In this document: piece after piece, positions 27,459 through 35,808 of the stretch
Numbering within the stretch: position 1 is the stretch's first letter
Layout of the letters: each line of letters opens with the position of its first letter
Origin: UBA4408 sp002389785
GTDB lineage: Bacteria; Bacteroidota; Bacteroidia; UBA4408
Direction: 5' to 3'
Assembly: GCA_035438985.1 (NCBI GenBank)
Contig: DAORJK010000014.1
Coordinates: 26,598-90,597 of the forward strand
Length of the DNA stretch: 64,000 nucleotides
Translations under genes and position numbers: made by a program
The notes under the pieces: generated by a model
What the model was told of the DNA's origin: nothing
What the model saw: the letters and a program-made list of their open reading frames with translations, nothing else
Databases searched by the model: none

Positions 27459-28133
27459 ATGAAAAACAAACTACTTCTTTTTGCAACTATTGCTTGTGTG
27501 GTTTTAATAAACCCTGCAAAGGCTCAATTCGCTAAATTGGGATTTGATTCGAACCAATGCTTTTTTCCGAATACCATTATTCAGGATTCGTCCTTTGTGA
27601 ATTCATTGGCAGTGATCAGTGTTAATGGTGTCCCCTATTCGGGCACGATTACCGTTATGGTAAGCACAATGGATTCCTCTGGAAATCTTACTTTGATCGA
27701 CTCTTCTTTTTCACAACAAACCAGCGTAACTCCAGGAACTGCAACCAATTTAGTGTACTTGCAACACTATTCCTCACAACATTTTGGATTGGGGATTGAC
27801 GTTGTAGTTATTTGGCCTAAAGCTGTGGGAACATTACCTCCTGACACGATTATATACACAGTGTTTGTTATGCCAAACGGAATAGCAGATTTATTCAACC
27901 AGGAAGGTGTTTCAATTTATCCAAATCCTTGCACTTCTGTAGTATCTATACAAAATAAACAGCCTAAAAATGCTATTGAACAAGTAAGAATATTTGACAT
28001 CCATGGGAAGTTAATTCTTACTTCAAACACCGCCACACCAATTGATGTTAGTGAACTGAATGCGGCCAACTATCTGGTTGAAATTCGCTACAAATCAGGA
28101 ACACGCAAAATAATGAAGATTCAAAAAGAATAA
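27459..28133 (+). CDS. Small T9SS cargo protein, second of a tandem pair
   Basis: A 224-residue secreted protein with signal peptide MKNKLLLFATIACVVLINPAKAQ and a beta domain at about 24-145 that ends FGLGIDVVVIWPKAVG. That segment nearly matches the upstream gene. The C-terminal sorting domain starts IYPNPCTSVVSIQ and ends YLVEIRYKSGTRKIMKIQKE. The first half of the beta domain differs strongly from its neighbour, including the cysteine in SNQCFFPN. This suggests an old duplication with diversification of the exposed part. No enzyme motif is present. Confidence 0.75.
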   Translation: MKNKLLLFATIACVVLINPAKAQFAKLGFDSNQCFFPNTIIQDSSFVNSLAVISVNGVPYSGTITVMVSTMDSSGNLTLIDSSFSQQTSVTPGTATNLVYLQHYSSQHFGLGIDVVVIWPKAVGTLPPDTIIYTVFVMPNGIADLFNQEGVSIYPNPCTSVVSIQNKQPKNAIEQVRIFDIHGKLILTSNTATPIDVSELNAANYLVEIRYKSGTRKIMKIQKE

Positions 28134-28187
28134 ACAGCTCTTTTTGAGTCACCTCGTTTTTCTATTTTTTTAAGCTCAAAAGCATTT

Positions 28188-28195
28188 TATCTTTG
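28188..28195 (+). promoter_or_regulatory. -7 box TATCTTTG 5 nt before the uvrC ATG
   Basis: TATCTTTG matches TAnnTTTG exactly and is followed by CCTCA and the ATG of uvrC. Transcription starting a few bases after the box would give a leaderless or nearly leaderless uvrC mRNA. The expected -33 position holds a T-tract but no exact TTTG. Confidence 0.55.
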
Positions 28196-28200
28196 CCTCA

Positions 28201-30018
28201 ATGGCAAAAGAAATTGAACTTGCTTTACAACAAATTATTAAATCGCTTCCCGATAAGCCGGGTGTATATCAGTATTTTGATAAGGATCAAAAAATAATTT
28301 ATGTAGGAAAAGCAAAAAGTCTCAAAAAAAGAGTTAGCTCCTATTTTAATCGTGATAATTACGAAAATAACAAGACCCAAGTGCTTGTTAAGCACATTTG
28401 CGATATCAAAGTTATTTTGGTTGAAACTGAACTGGATGCCTTGCTGTTAGAAAATAATCTAATCAAAAAGTATCAACCACGCTATAACGTTCTTCTAAAA
28501 GACGACAAAACCTACCCTTGGATATGCATTAAAAATGAGCGTTTCCCACGCGTGTTTTCAACCCGAAACGTAATTAAAGATGGTTCAATTTATTTTGGGC
28601 CTTATGGTTCCGGAAAAATGATGCACACCTTACTTGACCTTATTCACCACCTTTTTCCATTACGTAATTGTAACCTTAATTTAAATGAGGAAAATATAGA
28701 AAAAAACAAATTCAAAGTTTGTCTCGAATATCATTTAGGAAATTGCAAAGGACCTTGCGAAGGTCTGCAAACTCTCAGAGATTACAACGAACAAATTGAT
28801 GCAATTAAAAACATCGTAAAAGGAAATATTTCGGAAGTACAAAAGCAGCTTAGTACATTGATGCATGCCTTTGCTGCAAATTTTGAATTTGAAAAAGCTC
28901 AATTGGTTAAATTAAAACTCGAACAACTCGAAAAATATCAAAGCAAGTCAACTGTGGTAAACCCTAGTATTACCAATGTAGATGTTTACTCCATTGCGAG
29001 CGATGAACAATTCGGTTACGTTAATTTTTTGAAAGTGGTGAATGGTTCCATCATTCAGGCACACACCATCGAGCTAAAAAAGAAACTCGATGAAAGTACA
29101 GATGAATTATTACGTATTGCCATTACCGATTTACGTCTTCGCTTTGAGAGTGCAACGCGCGAAATTATTGTTCCCTTTGTACCCGATTTAGAAATAGACG
29201 ACGTTTCTTTTATTGTACCTCAGCGAGGTGATAAGAAAAAGTTACTCGAATTGAGTGAACGAAATGTTGAATATTATCGAAAGGAAAAACAAAAACAAGC
29301 CGATTTAGTAGACCCTGAACGACATACTAAACGAATATTAGCTCAACTCAAAAAAGACTTACGTTTGCAAGAAGAACCTCGACACATTGAATGTTTCGAC
29401 AATTCTAATTTTCAAGGTGCTTATCCGGTTTCTGCTATGACGGTTTTTAAAGATGCGAAACCGAGTAAAAAAGACTACCGACATTTTAATATAAAAACCG
29501 TTGAAGGTCCCAATGACTTTGCTTCCATGGAAGAAGTTATTTATCGTCGCTACAAACGTATGTTGGAAGAAAATCAAGAAGTCCCTCAACTCATTGTAAT
29601 TGATGGAGGAAAAGGACAATTGAGTTCGGCTATGGAAAGTATAGATAAACTAGGACTCAGAGGAAAAATTACCGTAATTGGAATAGCTAAAAAACTCGAA
29701 GAAATTTTCTATCCGGGAGATTCTATTCCCATGTATTTGGATAAAAAAGGCGAATCGTTGAAAGTGCTTCAACACATTCGTGATGAAGCCCATCGCTTTG
29801 GAATTACACATCACCGAAATCGACGTGATAAAGCAACATTAAAAAGTGAGCTCACCGACATCAAAGGAATTAGTTATAACACGGCACAAAAACTACTTTG
29901 GAAATTTAAATCGGTGAAAGTTATTCGAGAAACCCCAGAAAGTGAATTGGCTGCTGTTATCGGAAAATCAAAAGCACTGTTGGTATACACTCATTTTCAT
30001 CCAAACAAGGTTCAATAA
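28201..30018 (+). CDS. uvrC: Excinuclease ABC subunit C
   Basis: The 605-residue nuclease makes the 3' and 5' incisions around UvrB-bound lesions in nucleotide excision repair. The GIY-YIG endonuclease domain starts GVYQYF (21-26) and IIYVGKAKSLKKRV (32-45). A cysteine cluster (C...C...GPC) follows near 175-185. The UVR motif that binds UvrB is near 215-245. The RNase H-like second nuclease domain spans about 390-540 (ECFDNSNFQG, VIDGGKGQLSSA). A C-terminal helix-hairpin-helix region starts near 550 (LTDIKGISYNTAQKLLWKF). The length is normal. The last 7 bases overlap the convergent SGNH gene. Mfd lies upstream on the same strand. Confidence 0.97.
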   Translation: MAKEIELALQQIIKSLPDKPGVYQYFDKDQKIIYVGKAKSLKKRVSSYFNRDNYENNKTQVLVKHICDIKVILVETELDALLLENNLIKKYQPRYNVLLKDDKTYPWICIKNERFPRVFSTRNVIKDGSIYFGPYGSGKMMHTLLDLIHHLFPLRNCNLNLNEENIEKNKFKVCLEYHLGNCKGPCEGLQTLRDYNEQIDAIKNIVKGNISEVQKQLSTLMHAFAANFEFEKAQLVKLKLEQLEKYQSKSTVVNPSITNVDVYSIASDEQFGYVNFLKVVNGSIIQAHTIELKKKLDESTDELLRIAITDLRLRFESATREIIVPFVPDLEIDDVSFIVPQRGDKKKLLELSERNVEYYRKEKQKQADLVDPERHTKRILAQLKKDLRLQEEPRHIECFDNSNFQGAYPVSAMTVFKDAKPSKKDYRHFNIKTVEGPNDFASMEEVIYRRYKRMLEENQEVPQLIVIDGGKGQLSSAMESIDKLGLRGKITVIGIAKKLEEIFYPGDSIPMYLDKKGESLKVLQHIRDEAHRFGITHHRNRRDKATLKSELTDIKGISYNTAQKLLWKFKSVKVIRETPESELAAVIGKSKALLVYTHFHPNKVQ

Positions 30019-31277
30019 ACGACTAGTTTGTGCGTAGCGAGTGTTTGATTTGTACTTGTATAAATTCCAACAAAATAAACTCCTTTTGAGAGGGCAACTT
30101 TTACATAAGTGCTAATGATTGTTTGTAGCACCAATTTACCGCTTTCATCAAAAATTTTTAGCTTGTTGTGATGATTACCTGATTCTCCAGTAATTGCAAT
30201 TTCTTGAAGCAAACTGTTGTATGAAATCTGCCAATTATCATTTTTTGTTTCATCATGCATGCCAGCGGTAGTTACAACAATTGTATCAGTATAAGATGCA
30301 GTATCCTGGCACATGTTAGTTGCCGTTAATTTTACAGGGTACACACCAATCACACTATACACATGCTCAGGATTAAGCAAGTTGGAATTTGTTCCATCGC
30401 CAAAATCCCAGTTAACCGAAGTTGCATTCATTGAAGTATTCGTAAATTGCAGGGTATCGCCATGTTGTGAGTAAGTAAAATAGCTAAAGGGAATATCGCC
30501 TGGTGAATACCAATTAGACAAACTATCAAAAACCGATTTATTCGATTGCTGTTGTATTATTAAAGCTTCTGCTGTTGCAACTCCTGCAGGCACATAAATG
30601 TTTTTGACCTTCGTATGAAAAAAACTCGAATAAAAAACACAAGCAGCTGCATATGAACCATAAATACTTGGATGACTTTCATCGCTTTGGTATAAATCGA
30701 AGGTTGGATTTTGTTGTATTAATTCACGCCATACTATCCCAACAGGCGCAACCGATGCATTGTTTTGTTGTGCCATTAATAAATACGAAGAACGCAGTCT
30801 TGATTGCATTCCTGCATAAGTACAAACAGGAGGATAGGCTGCGCAATTGAAAGCATCTCCGTTTTTACGACCCCAAGTCATATAAAAAATTGTTTGGGCG
30901 CAACTATCAGCTGCATGCACCAAACTGTCTAACTTACGTGCATATGGTAATACTCCGTTTGCAACTTGAGAAGGCGGAAAGGATGGTTCCTGGCTTTGAG
31001 CTTGTAGAACGACATAATCCCAATTACCTTGAGCAATTTTTGATAGCGTAATTGAATTAATCGAATGACCATACAAATTCATTCCCCCGGGAACATTGCT
31101 ATCAAAATACAAAGAATCACCCATTGAATGGGCTATTTGAGAAACAAGTAAGGGCAAATTATTCACGTCAGTGTAACTATTGCCGATAAACAAAACACGT
31201 TTTATGGTATTGGCTTGGCCGGTATAAATAGCTTGAGTGAAAAATAAAATCAGCAAGGTTATTCGGCGAATACTCAT
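30012..31277 (-). CDS. SGNH-hydrolase-like T9SS cargo with PKD domain
   Basis: A 421-residue secreted protein. A signal peptide (about 1-22) precedes an SGNH-type domain at about 26-240 with the block I motif IGNSYTD (S34 as candidate nucleophile) and a late SDESHPSIYG block with candidate Asp and His. A PKD domain follows at about 270-335 (WDFGDGTNSNLLNPEHVYS). The end is a T9SS type A sorting domain (KIFDESGKLVLQ...LSKGVYFVGIY) without PNP. SGNH enzymes hydrolyse esters of carbohydrates or lipids; the substrate is unknown. It is the last gene of a tight minus-strand cluster, 3 bp after gpsA. Confidence 0.82.
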   Translation of the reverse strand: MSIRRITLLILFFTQAIYTGQANTIKRVLFIGNSYTDVNNLPLLVSQIAHSMGDSLYFDSNVPGGMNLYGHSINSITLSKIAQGNWDYVVLQAQSQEPSFPPSQVANGVLPYARKLDSLVHAADSCAQTIFYMTWGRKNGDAFNCAAYPPVCTYAGMQSRLRSSYLLMAQQNNASVAPVGIVWRELIQQNPTFDLYQSDESHPSIYGSYAAACVFYSSFFHTKVKNIYVPAGVATAEALIIQQQSNKSVFDSLSNWYSPGDIPFSYFTYSQHGDTLQFTNTSMNATSVNWDFGDGTNSNLLNPEHVYSVIGVYPVKLTATNMCQDTASYTDTIVVTTAGMHDETKNDNWQISYNSLLQEIAITGESGNHHNKLKIFDESGKLVLQTIISTYVKVALSKGVYFVGIYTSTNQTLATHKLVVY

Positions 31278-31280
31278 GGC

Positions 31281-32276
31281 TTAACTTAATTTTTCGGTAA
31301 GTAATTTTATTTCAATACCCGGAGATATTTTTTCATAAATAATATTGTATACCGCATTAGTAATTGGCATACTAACTTGATAGACTTTATTAATTTCGTG
31401 AATGCATTTTACAGCGTAGTAACCTTCGGCAATCATTTCCATTTCCATTTGTGCAAACTTCACCGAATAACCCTTTCCCAGCATATTTCCAAAAGTACGG
31501 TTTCGACTAAATTGGGAATAAGCAGTAACTAATAAATCGCCTAAATAAGCCGAACTTTTTATATCGCGGTCTATGGGATGTACCGCATCAACAAAGCGTT
31601 TTATTTCTTGAATAGCATTGGAAATTAATACCGCCTGAAAATTATCGCCGTATCCAAGTCCGTGACAAATACCACTTGCAATAGCAAATACATTTTTTAA
31701 GACAGCTGCGTATTCGGTTCCGTAAATATCATCGCTTACGGTTGCTTTAATGTATCGACAACTTAAATAATTCACCAGAAGCCTTGATATACTTTCCTTT
31801 TGGGATGCGATGGTTAAATAGGAAAGCTTTTCCATGGCCACTTCTTCAGCATGGCATGGGCCTGAAATAACACCAAAATTTTCAAATGGAACCTGGTATT
31901 TCTTATTAAAAAATTCACCGATGATTAAGTTTCCGTCGGGCACAATTCCTTTAATTGCACTAATGATGATTTTATCCTTTAAGGAATCTGATGTAATTGA
32001 CTTCAAGGATTCTTCAATAAAAGCGGCAGGAACCGCCATCACTAATATATCGAATTGCTTAACGAGAGAATTAAGGTCGGCATCAATTACTAATTTGTCT
32101 ACATCAAATTCAACAGAACTTAAGTAATGTGGATTGTGTTTGAATTTTTTTATAAACGTAACAGAATCCTTGCTCCGCATCCACCAGCCAACTTGTTCGA
32201 CATTATTTAACAGCATTTTTACAATTGCCGTAGCCCAGCTACCACCGCCAATTACTGCTATTGATTTAGTTTCCAT
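31281..32276 (-). CDS. gpsA: Glycerol-3-phosphate dehydrogenase (NAD(P)+)
   Basis: The 331-residue cytosolic enzyme interconverts dihydroxyacetone phosphate and sn-glycerol 3-phosphate, supplying the backbone for phospholipids. The nucleotide-binding loop GGGSWATA is at residues 10-17. The substrate region GPCHAEE (139-145) and catalytic K194 in AVLKNVFAIASG are present, followed by the GLGYGDN motif. The length is standard. ATG 32276 overlaps the end of the upstream membrane protein gene by 11 bp, so translation of the two is probably coupled. Confidence 0.94.
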   Translation of the reverse strand: METKSIAVIGGGSWATAIVKMLLNNVEQVGWWMRSKDSVTFIKKFKHNPHYLSSVEFDVDKLVIDADLNSLVKQFDILVMAVPAAFIEESLKSITSDSLKDKIIISAIKGIVPDGNLIIGEFFNKKYQVPFENFGVISGPCHAEEVAMEKLSYLTIASQKESISRLLVNYLSCRYIKATVSDDIYGTEYAAVLKNVFAIASGICHGLGYGDNFQAVLISNAIQEIKRFVDAVHPIDRDIKSSAYLGDLLVTAYSQFSRNRTFGNMLGKGYSVKFAQMEMEMIAEGYYAVKCIHEINKVYQVSMPITNAVYNIIYEKISPGIEIKLLTEKLS

Positions 32277-34140
32277 ATAATTTTTGCTGCTGATTTTCAG
32301 CTAAGGTAATTATTTGCCATTTAAATAATACAGTAGGTTGAACCAAAGTAGAATCACTGCACCTAAATTTAATTTCACTCACTTTTCTCCCTTTTAGTCC
32401 ATCGCTAATTCGCTCAATTAGCGGATTCACCCACAAACCGTTTACTGCGTTTTCAGGAATAATACGATAGGTTTTTTGATCTCCATTATCCATTTTATAA
32501 TCCATAAAATACACGGCATCCCTGTAAATAGCTTTCCTGAGATTACCTAAAAAATTACTTTTAAAGAATGTTTTAATTCGAATAATGCCCAACGAATCAG
32601 TTGGTACTGCAATCCATTTATTCCATTCTCCGGATTGCTCATCCCCTTCCACAATAAAGTCAAAATTGAGCCGCTCACTTCGCTTAAATAACACATGCTC
32701 CGAATCGGAATAGAGTAGTTGATACTTATTAAATAAAGTAAAAATAGTATGGGGTTCGTCGTTTAAAAAATAACGATTGTCAAAGCAATCTACTCCGCCT
32801 TTCGGTTTGTCCATGTCCCACAAATAATAGTTTGCCGCTTTGTTGGATGCAATAAATTTTGCATTATTTTCATCCAGCCAAGGAGTATAAGCCCCGCTTT
32901 GTAAATTCGGGCGAGGCTGCCAATTAAGCTTATTAGCTGCGACATAGGTTAGCTCCCAAGGAAAAAAATCAACGGTTGCTGTACCAATCTTTTCAATAAT
33001 TGAAGGGTTTAAAACACGCGGTTGCAAATTTTTATTTGATTGCTCATTCGCTTCCTTTAAAAGTGTTTTGTGCTGAAAACAAACACGTACAAAATTCTTA
33101 TATCCATCGAATGGAATTTGTGTTTCAAGTGTATACATTCCAGTTGCTTTCATGCTTTGAAAAAACAGTAAAACAGAAAGCACCAATAAGGCCAATGACA
33201 CAATTTTAATTGGCTTTGAAAGTAAAATTACCAAAGCTGAAAAAAGTAAAAGGTAATCGAAAAAAAACTTAAGGTGATAATTTTCTTCACGCGAAAAAGC
33301 ATATTTCCAAGCTGCAAGCAAAGCGAGTATGGATATAAGATATAAAAGAGAGATTGTTTTCTGTCGCAAGACAATTGGTATTGAAAAAAAGCAAGCTGCA
33401 AAACAAAAAAGTAAATACCAATTATTTGAAACTTCCAGAATCATTGCACTCGAATTTCCGACACTCAATTGCCAAGTTCCAACTAAGTAAGCATAAACAC
33501 CATTCACATTTCCGTATCGCGCAAACCAAATCACTAAAAAGAAAAGCACAGCCGAAAAAAGTATGACCGAAACATGATCAAGATTTTTGGTTTTTACCCA
33601 ACTGTATATGCCATAACTTCCCAGTATTGAAAGACTCATCAAACCAAAGGATGATTTAACAAACAAGGCCGTTATAGATAGCACAGCACCAAGTATTAAC
33701 AACCAGTTTCTGTTATTAAGGTGGTGCAATAACATACAAATACTTACTGATCCAACGAATACAAAATCGAGATAAAACCAACTACTTACTGCAAAAGCTA
33801 ACATGCAATGCAGTATCCAATAGCTTGAATTAACTTGCTTTCCCAAATAAATAAATAGAACAATAAATAAAAAACGCAGCAAGGATACTACCACCACCCC
33901 TATCAAAAAATTATGCGCTATAGCTTGCGGAAAATACAAAAACCCCAAAGGGCCATAGGTGTAAATTACCTCTGTTCCAAAAGGAATGCGGTGTGCAAAA
34001 ATATAATTGAGTCCAAAAGCATACGAAGGATCCAGACCTGTTTCGATGGTAGGATTAAAGGCATAGAACGATCCAATAAATACCAAAAATGAAAGCGGAA
34101 ACAAATAATTAAAAGGGATTTGCAGTGCTTTCAAATTCAA
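32266..34140 (-). CDS. Polytopic membrane protein of unknown function
   Basis: A 624-residue protein whose first 370 residues contain about ten to eleven hydrophobic segments (for example LFPLSFLVFIGSFYAF, LLILGAVLSITALFV, VILFSAVLFFLVIWF). The C-terminal 250 residues are hydrophilic, rich in tryptophan and aromatic residues, and probably periplasmic. The layout recalls GT-C glycosyltransferase-like or lipid-linked oligosaccharide membrane proteins, but the acidic D/E loop motif of those enzymes is not clearly seen, so no function is given. The start is TTG 34140, 7 bp after lysS; no ATG is available near the first membrane segment. It overlaps gpsA by 11 bp. Confidence 0.7.
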   Translation of the reverse strand: MNLKALQIPFNYLFPLSFLVFIGSFYAFNPTIETGLDPSYAFGLNYIFAHRIPFGTEVIYTYGPLGFLYFPQAIAHNFLIGVVVVSLLRFLFIVLFIYLGKQVNSSYWILHCMLAFAVSSWFYLDFVFVGSVSICMLLHHLNNRNWLLILGAVLSITALFVKSSFGLMSLSILGSYGIYSWVKTKNLDHVSVILFSAVLFFLVIWFARYGNVNGVYAYLVGTWQLSVGNSSAMILEVSNNWYLLFCFAACFFSIPIVLRQKTISLLYLISILALLAAWKYAFSREENYHLKFFFDYLLLFSALVILLSKPIKIVSLALLVLSVLLFFQSMKATGMYTLETQIPFDGYKNFVRVCFQHKTLLKEANEQSNKNLQPRVLNPSIIEKIGTATVDFFPWELTYVAANKLNWQPRPNLQSGAYTPWLDENNAKFIASNKAANYYLWDMDKPKGGVDCFDNRYFLNDEPHTIFTLFNKYQLLYSDSEHVLFKRSERLNFDFIVEGDEQSGEWNKWIAVPTDSLGIIRIKTFFKSNFLGNLRKAIYRDAVYFMDYKMDNGDQKTYRIIPENAVNGLWVNPLIERISDGLKGRKVSEIKFRCSDSTLVQPTVLFKWQIITLAENQQQKLYGN

Positions 34141-34147
34141 CTAGTAA

Positions 34148-35671
34148 TTAATTAGCAGCTTTTGCTTCAGGCCGCATTTGAGGAAAAAACAACACGTCTT
34201 GTATTGAATTGGAATTGGTCATAATCATTGCCAAGCGGTCGATTCCTATTCCAAGTCCGGATGTAGGCGGCATTCCATAATCAATGGCACGTAAAAAATC
34301 CTCATCCAATTGCATGGCTTCTTCATCCCCGCGTTTTGCCAATTCCAATTGCTCTTCAAAACGAGCTCGCTGATCAATTGGGTCGTTCAACTCTGAATAA
34401 GCATTACAAATTTCCTTTCCATTGCAAATTGCTTCAAAACGCTCCACCAATCCCGGCATGCTTCGGTGCTTTTTGGCAAGCGGCGACATTTCCTGAGGAT
34501 AATCGGTAATAAAGGTTGGCTGTGTTAATAGGGCCTCACATTTTTCGCCAAAAATTTCATCAATAATTTTTCCACGTCCCATGCTTTTATCAACGTGAAC
34601 TCCGATACTTACAGCAGCCTTTGCCATTTGTTCTTCATTCATTTCAGAAATATCAATACCTGTAAATTCCTTGATGGCTTCATACATGGTGTATCGTTTC
34701 CAAGGTCGGTGAAAATTAATGGTGTTGTCGCCCACTTGTACTTCGGTAGTTCCATGAATATCCAGCGCAATTTTCTCAACCATTTCCTCCACCAGATTCA
34801 TCATCCAGTTATAATCTTTGTAAGCTACATACAATTCCATTTGGGTAAACTCCGGATTGTGAAAACGGCTCATGCCTTCGTTTCTAAAATCTTTTGCAAA
34901 CTCATACACTCCGTCAAAACCACCCACAATTAATTTTTTTAAATACAGCTCATTCGCAATACGCAAGTACAATTTCATATCTAAAGTGTTGTGATGAGTA
35001 TGAAATGGTCGAGCTGCAGCACCACCGTGTATGGGTTGTAAAATGGGAGTTTCTACTTCCAGATAACCTTTGTTATTTAAAAAACTTCGCATTGAATTAG
35101 TAAGCTGAGTGCGCTTCCTAAAAGTATCCTTCACTTGTGGATTCACAATCAAATCGAGGTAACGCATTCTGTAACGTTGCTCAGGATCGGTAAAGGCGTC
35201 AAACACTTTTCCTTCTTCATCGGTTTTTACCACAGGCAGTGGCTTCAATGATTTACAGAGTAATTTTAAGCTGGTTACATGAATGGTAGTTTCGCCGGTT
35301 TGGGTGGTAAATACATAGCCTGTAACGCCAATAATATCGCCTATATCCAACAACTTTTTAAACACGGTATTGTACATGGTTTTATCTTCGCCTTCGCAAA
35401 TATCATCTCGACGTACATATATTTGAACACGTCCGGTAGCATCTTGAATTTCGGCAAAAGCAGCATTTCCCATAATTCGGCGAGTCATAATACGCCCTGC
35501 TATGCTGATGTTTTTATACGAAATTTTATCGCGCTCGTAGTTTTCTGAGATATCCTTTGCATTTGAATTTACCTCGAATAAATCAGCCGGATAGGGATTT
35601 ATACCGAGTTTGATAATTTCATTGAGACTGTTGCGTCTCACTACTTCCTGTTCGCTTAACTCTGTGCTCAT
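34148..35671 (-). CDS. lysS: Lysyl-tRNA synthetase, class II
   Basis: The 507-residue cytosolic enzyme charges tRNA-Lys. An N-terminal OB-fold anticodon-binding domain covers about 55-150 (ISIAGRIMTRRIMGNAAFA). The class II catalytic core follows: motif 2 in FRNEGMSRFHNPEFTQMEL near residue 265 and motif 3 in GLGIGIDRLAMIM near residue 480. Length and motifs are standard. It is the first gene of the cluster lysS, membrane protein, gpsA, SGNH cargo, in which gaps are 7 bp or less, or genes overlap. Confidence 0.97.
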   Translation of the reverse strand: MSTELSEQEVVRRNSLNEIIKLGINPYPADLFEVNSNAKDISENYERDKISYKNISIAGRIMTRRIMGNAAFAEIQDATGRVQIYVRRDDICEGEDKTMYNTVFKKLLDIGDIIGVTGYVFTTQTGETTIHVTSLKLLCKSLKPLPVVKTDEEGKVFDAFTDPEQRYRMRYLDLIVNPQVKDTFRKRTQLTNSMRSFLNNKGYLEVETPILQPIHGGAAARPFHTHHNTLDMKLYLRIANELYLKKLIVGGFDGVYEFAKDFRNEGMSRFHNPEFTQMELYVAYKDYNWMMNLVEEMVEKIALDIHGTTEVQVGDNTINFHRPWKRYTMYEAIKEFTGIDISEMNEEQMAKAAVSIGVHVDKSMGRGKIIDEIFGEKCEALLTQPTFITDYPQEMSPLAKKHRSMPGLVERFEAICNGKEICNAYSELNDPIDQRARFEEQLELAKRGDEEAMQLDEDFLRAIDYGMPPTSGLGIGIDRLAMIMTNSNSIQDVLFFPQMRPEAKAAN

Positions 35672-35688
35672 TGGATTTTTAATTTTTG

Positions 35689-35696
35689 CAAATATA
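35689..35696 (-). promoter_or_regulatory. -7 box TATATTTG for lysS
   Basis: An exact TAnnTTTG match on the minus strand ends 17 nt before the lysS ATG. A -33 TTTG at the usual spacing is not obvious. It lies back to back with the plus-strand box at 35768, so the 137-bp gap between the two genes contains divergent promoters. Confidence 0.55.
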
Positions 35697-35767
35697 GGTT
35701 ACGGATATCGAATTTTTGCGAATGACTTAGTGAATTTTAATTTCTTACTACTGTTGCTTTAAATTGC

Positions 35768-35775
35768 TAAATTTG
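35768..35775 (+). promoter_or_regulatory. -7 box TAAATTTG for the beta-propeller cargo gene
   Basis: An exact TAnnTTTG match lies 33 nt before ATG 35809. Transcription would start near 35780, after the in-frame TTG at 35764, which supports the ATG as the true start. Confidence 0.5.
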
Positions 35776-35808
35776 AGAGAGCTATTGAACCATCCAATTC
35801 CTTTTACC

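Noticed and set aside
34140..34140. A missing ATG start of the membrane protein as a sign of a broken gene
   Set aside because: The frame is intact for 624 codons with a good first membrane segment, and TTG starts occur in other genes here, so a broken gene is unlikely.
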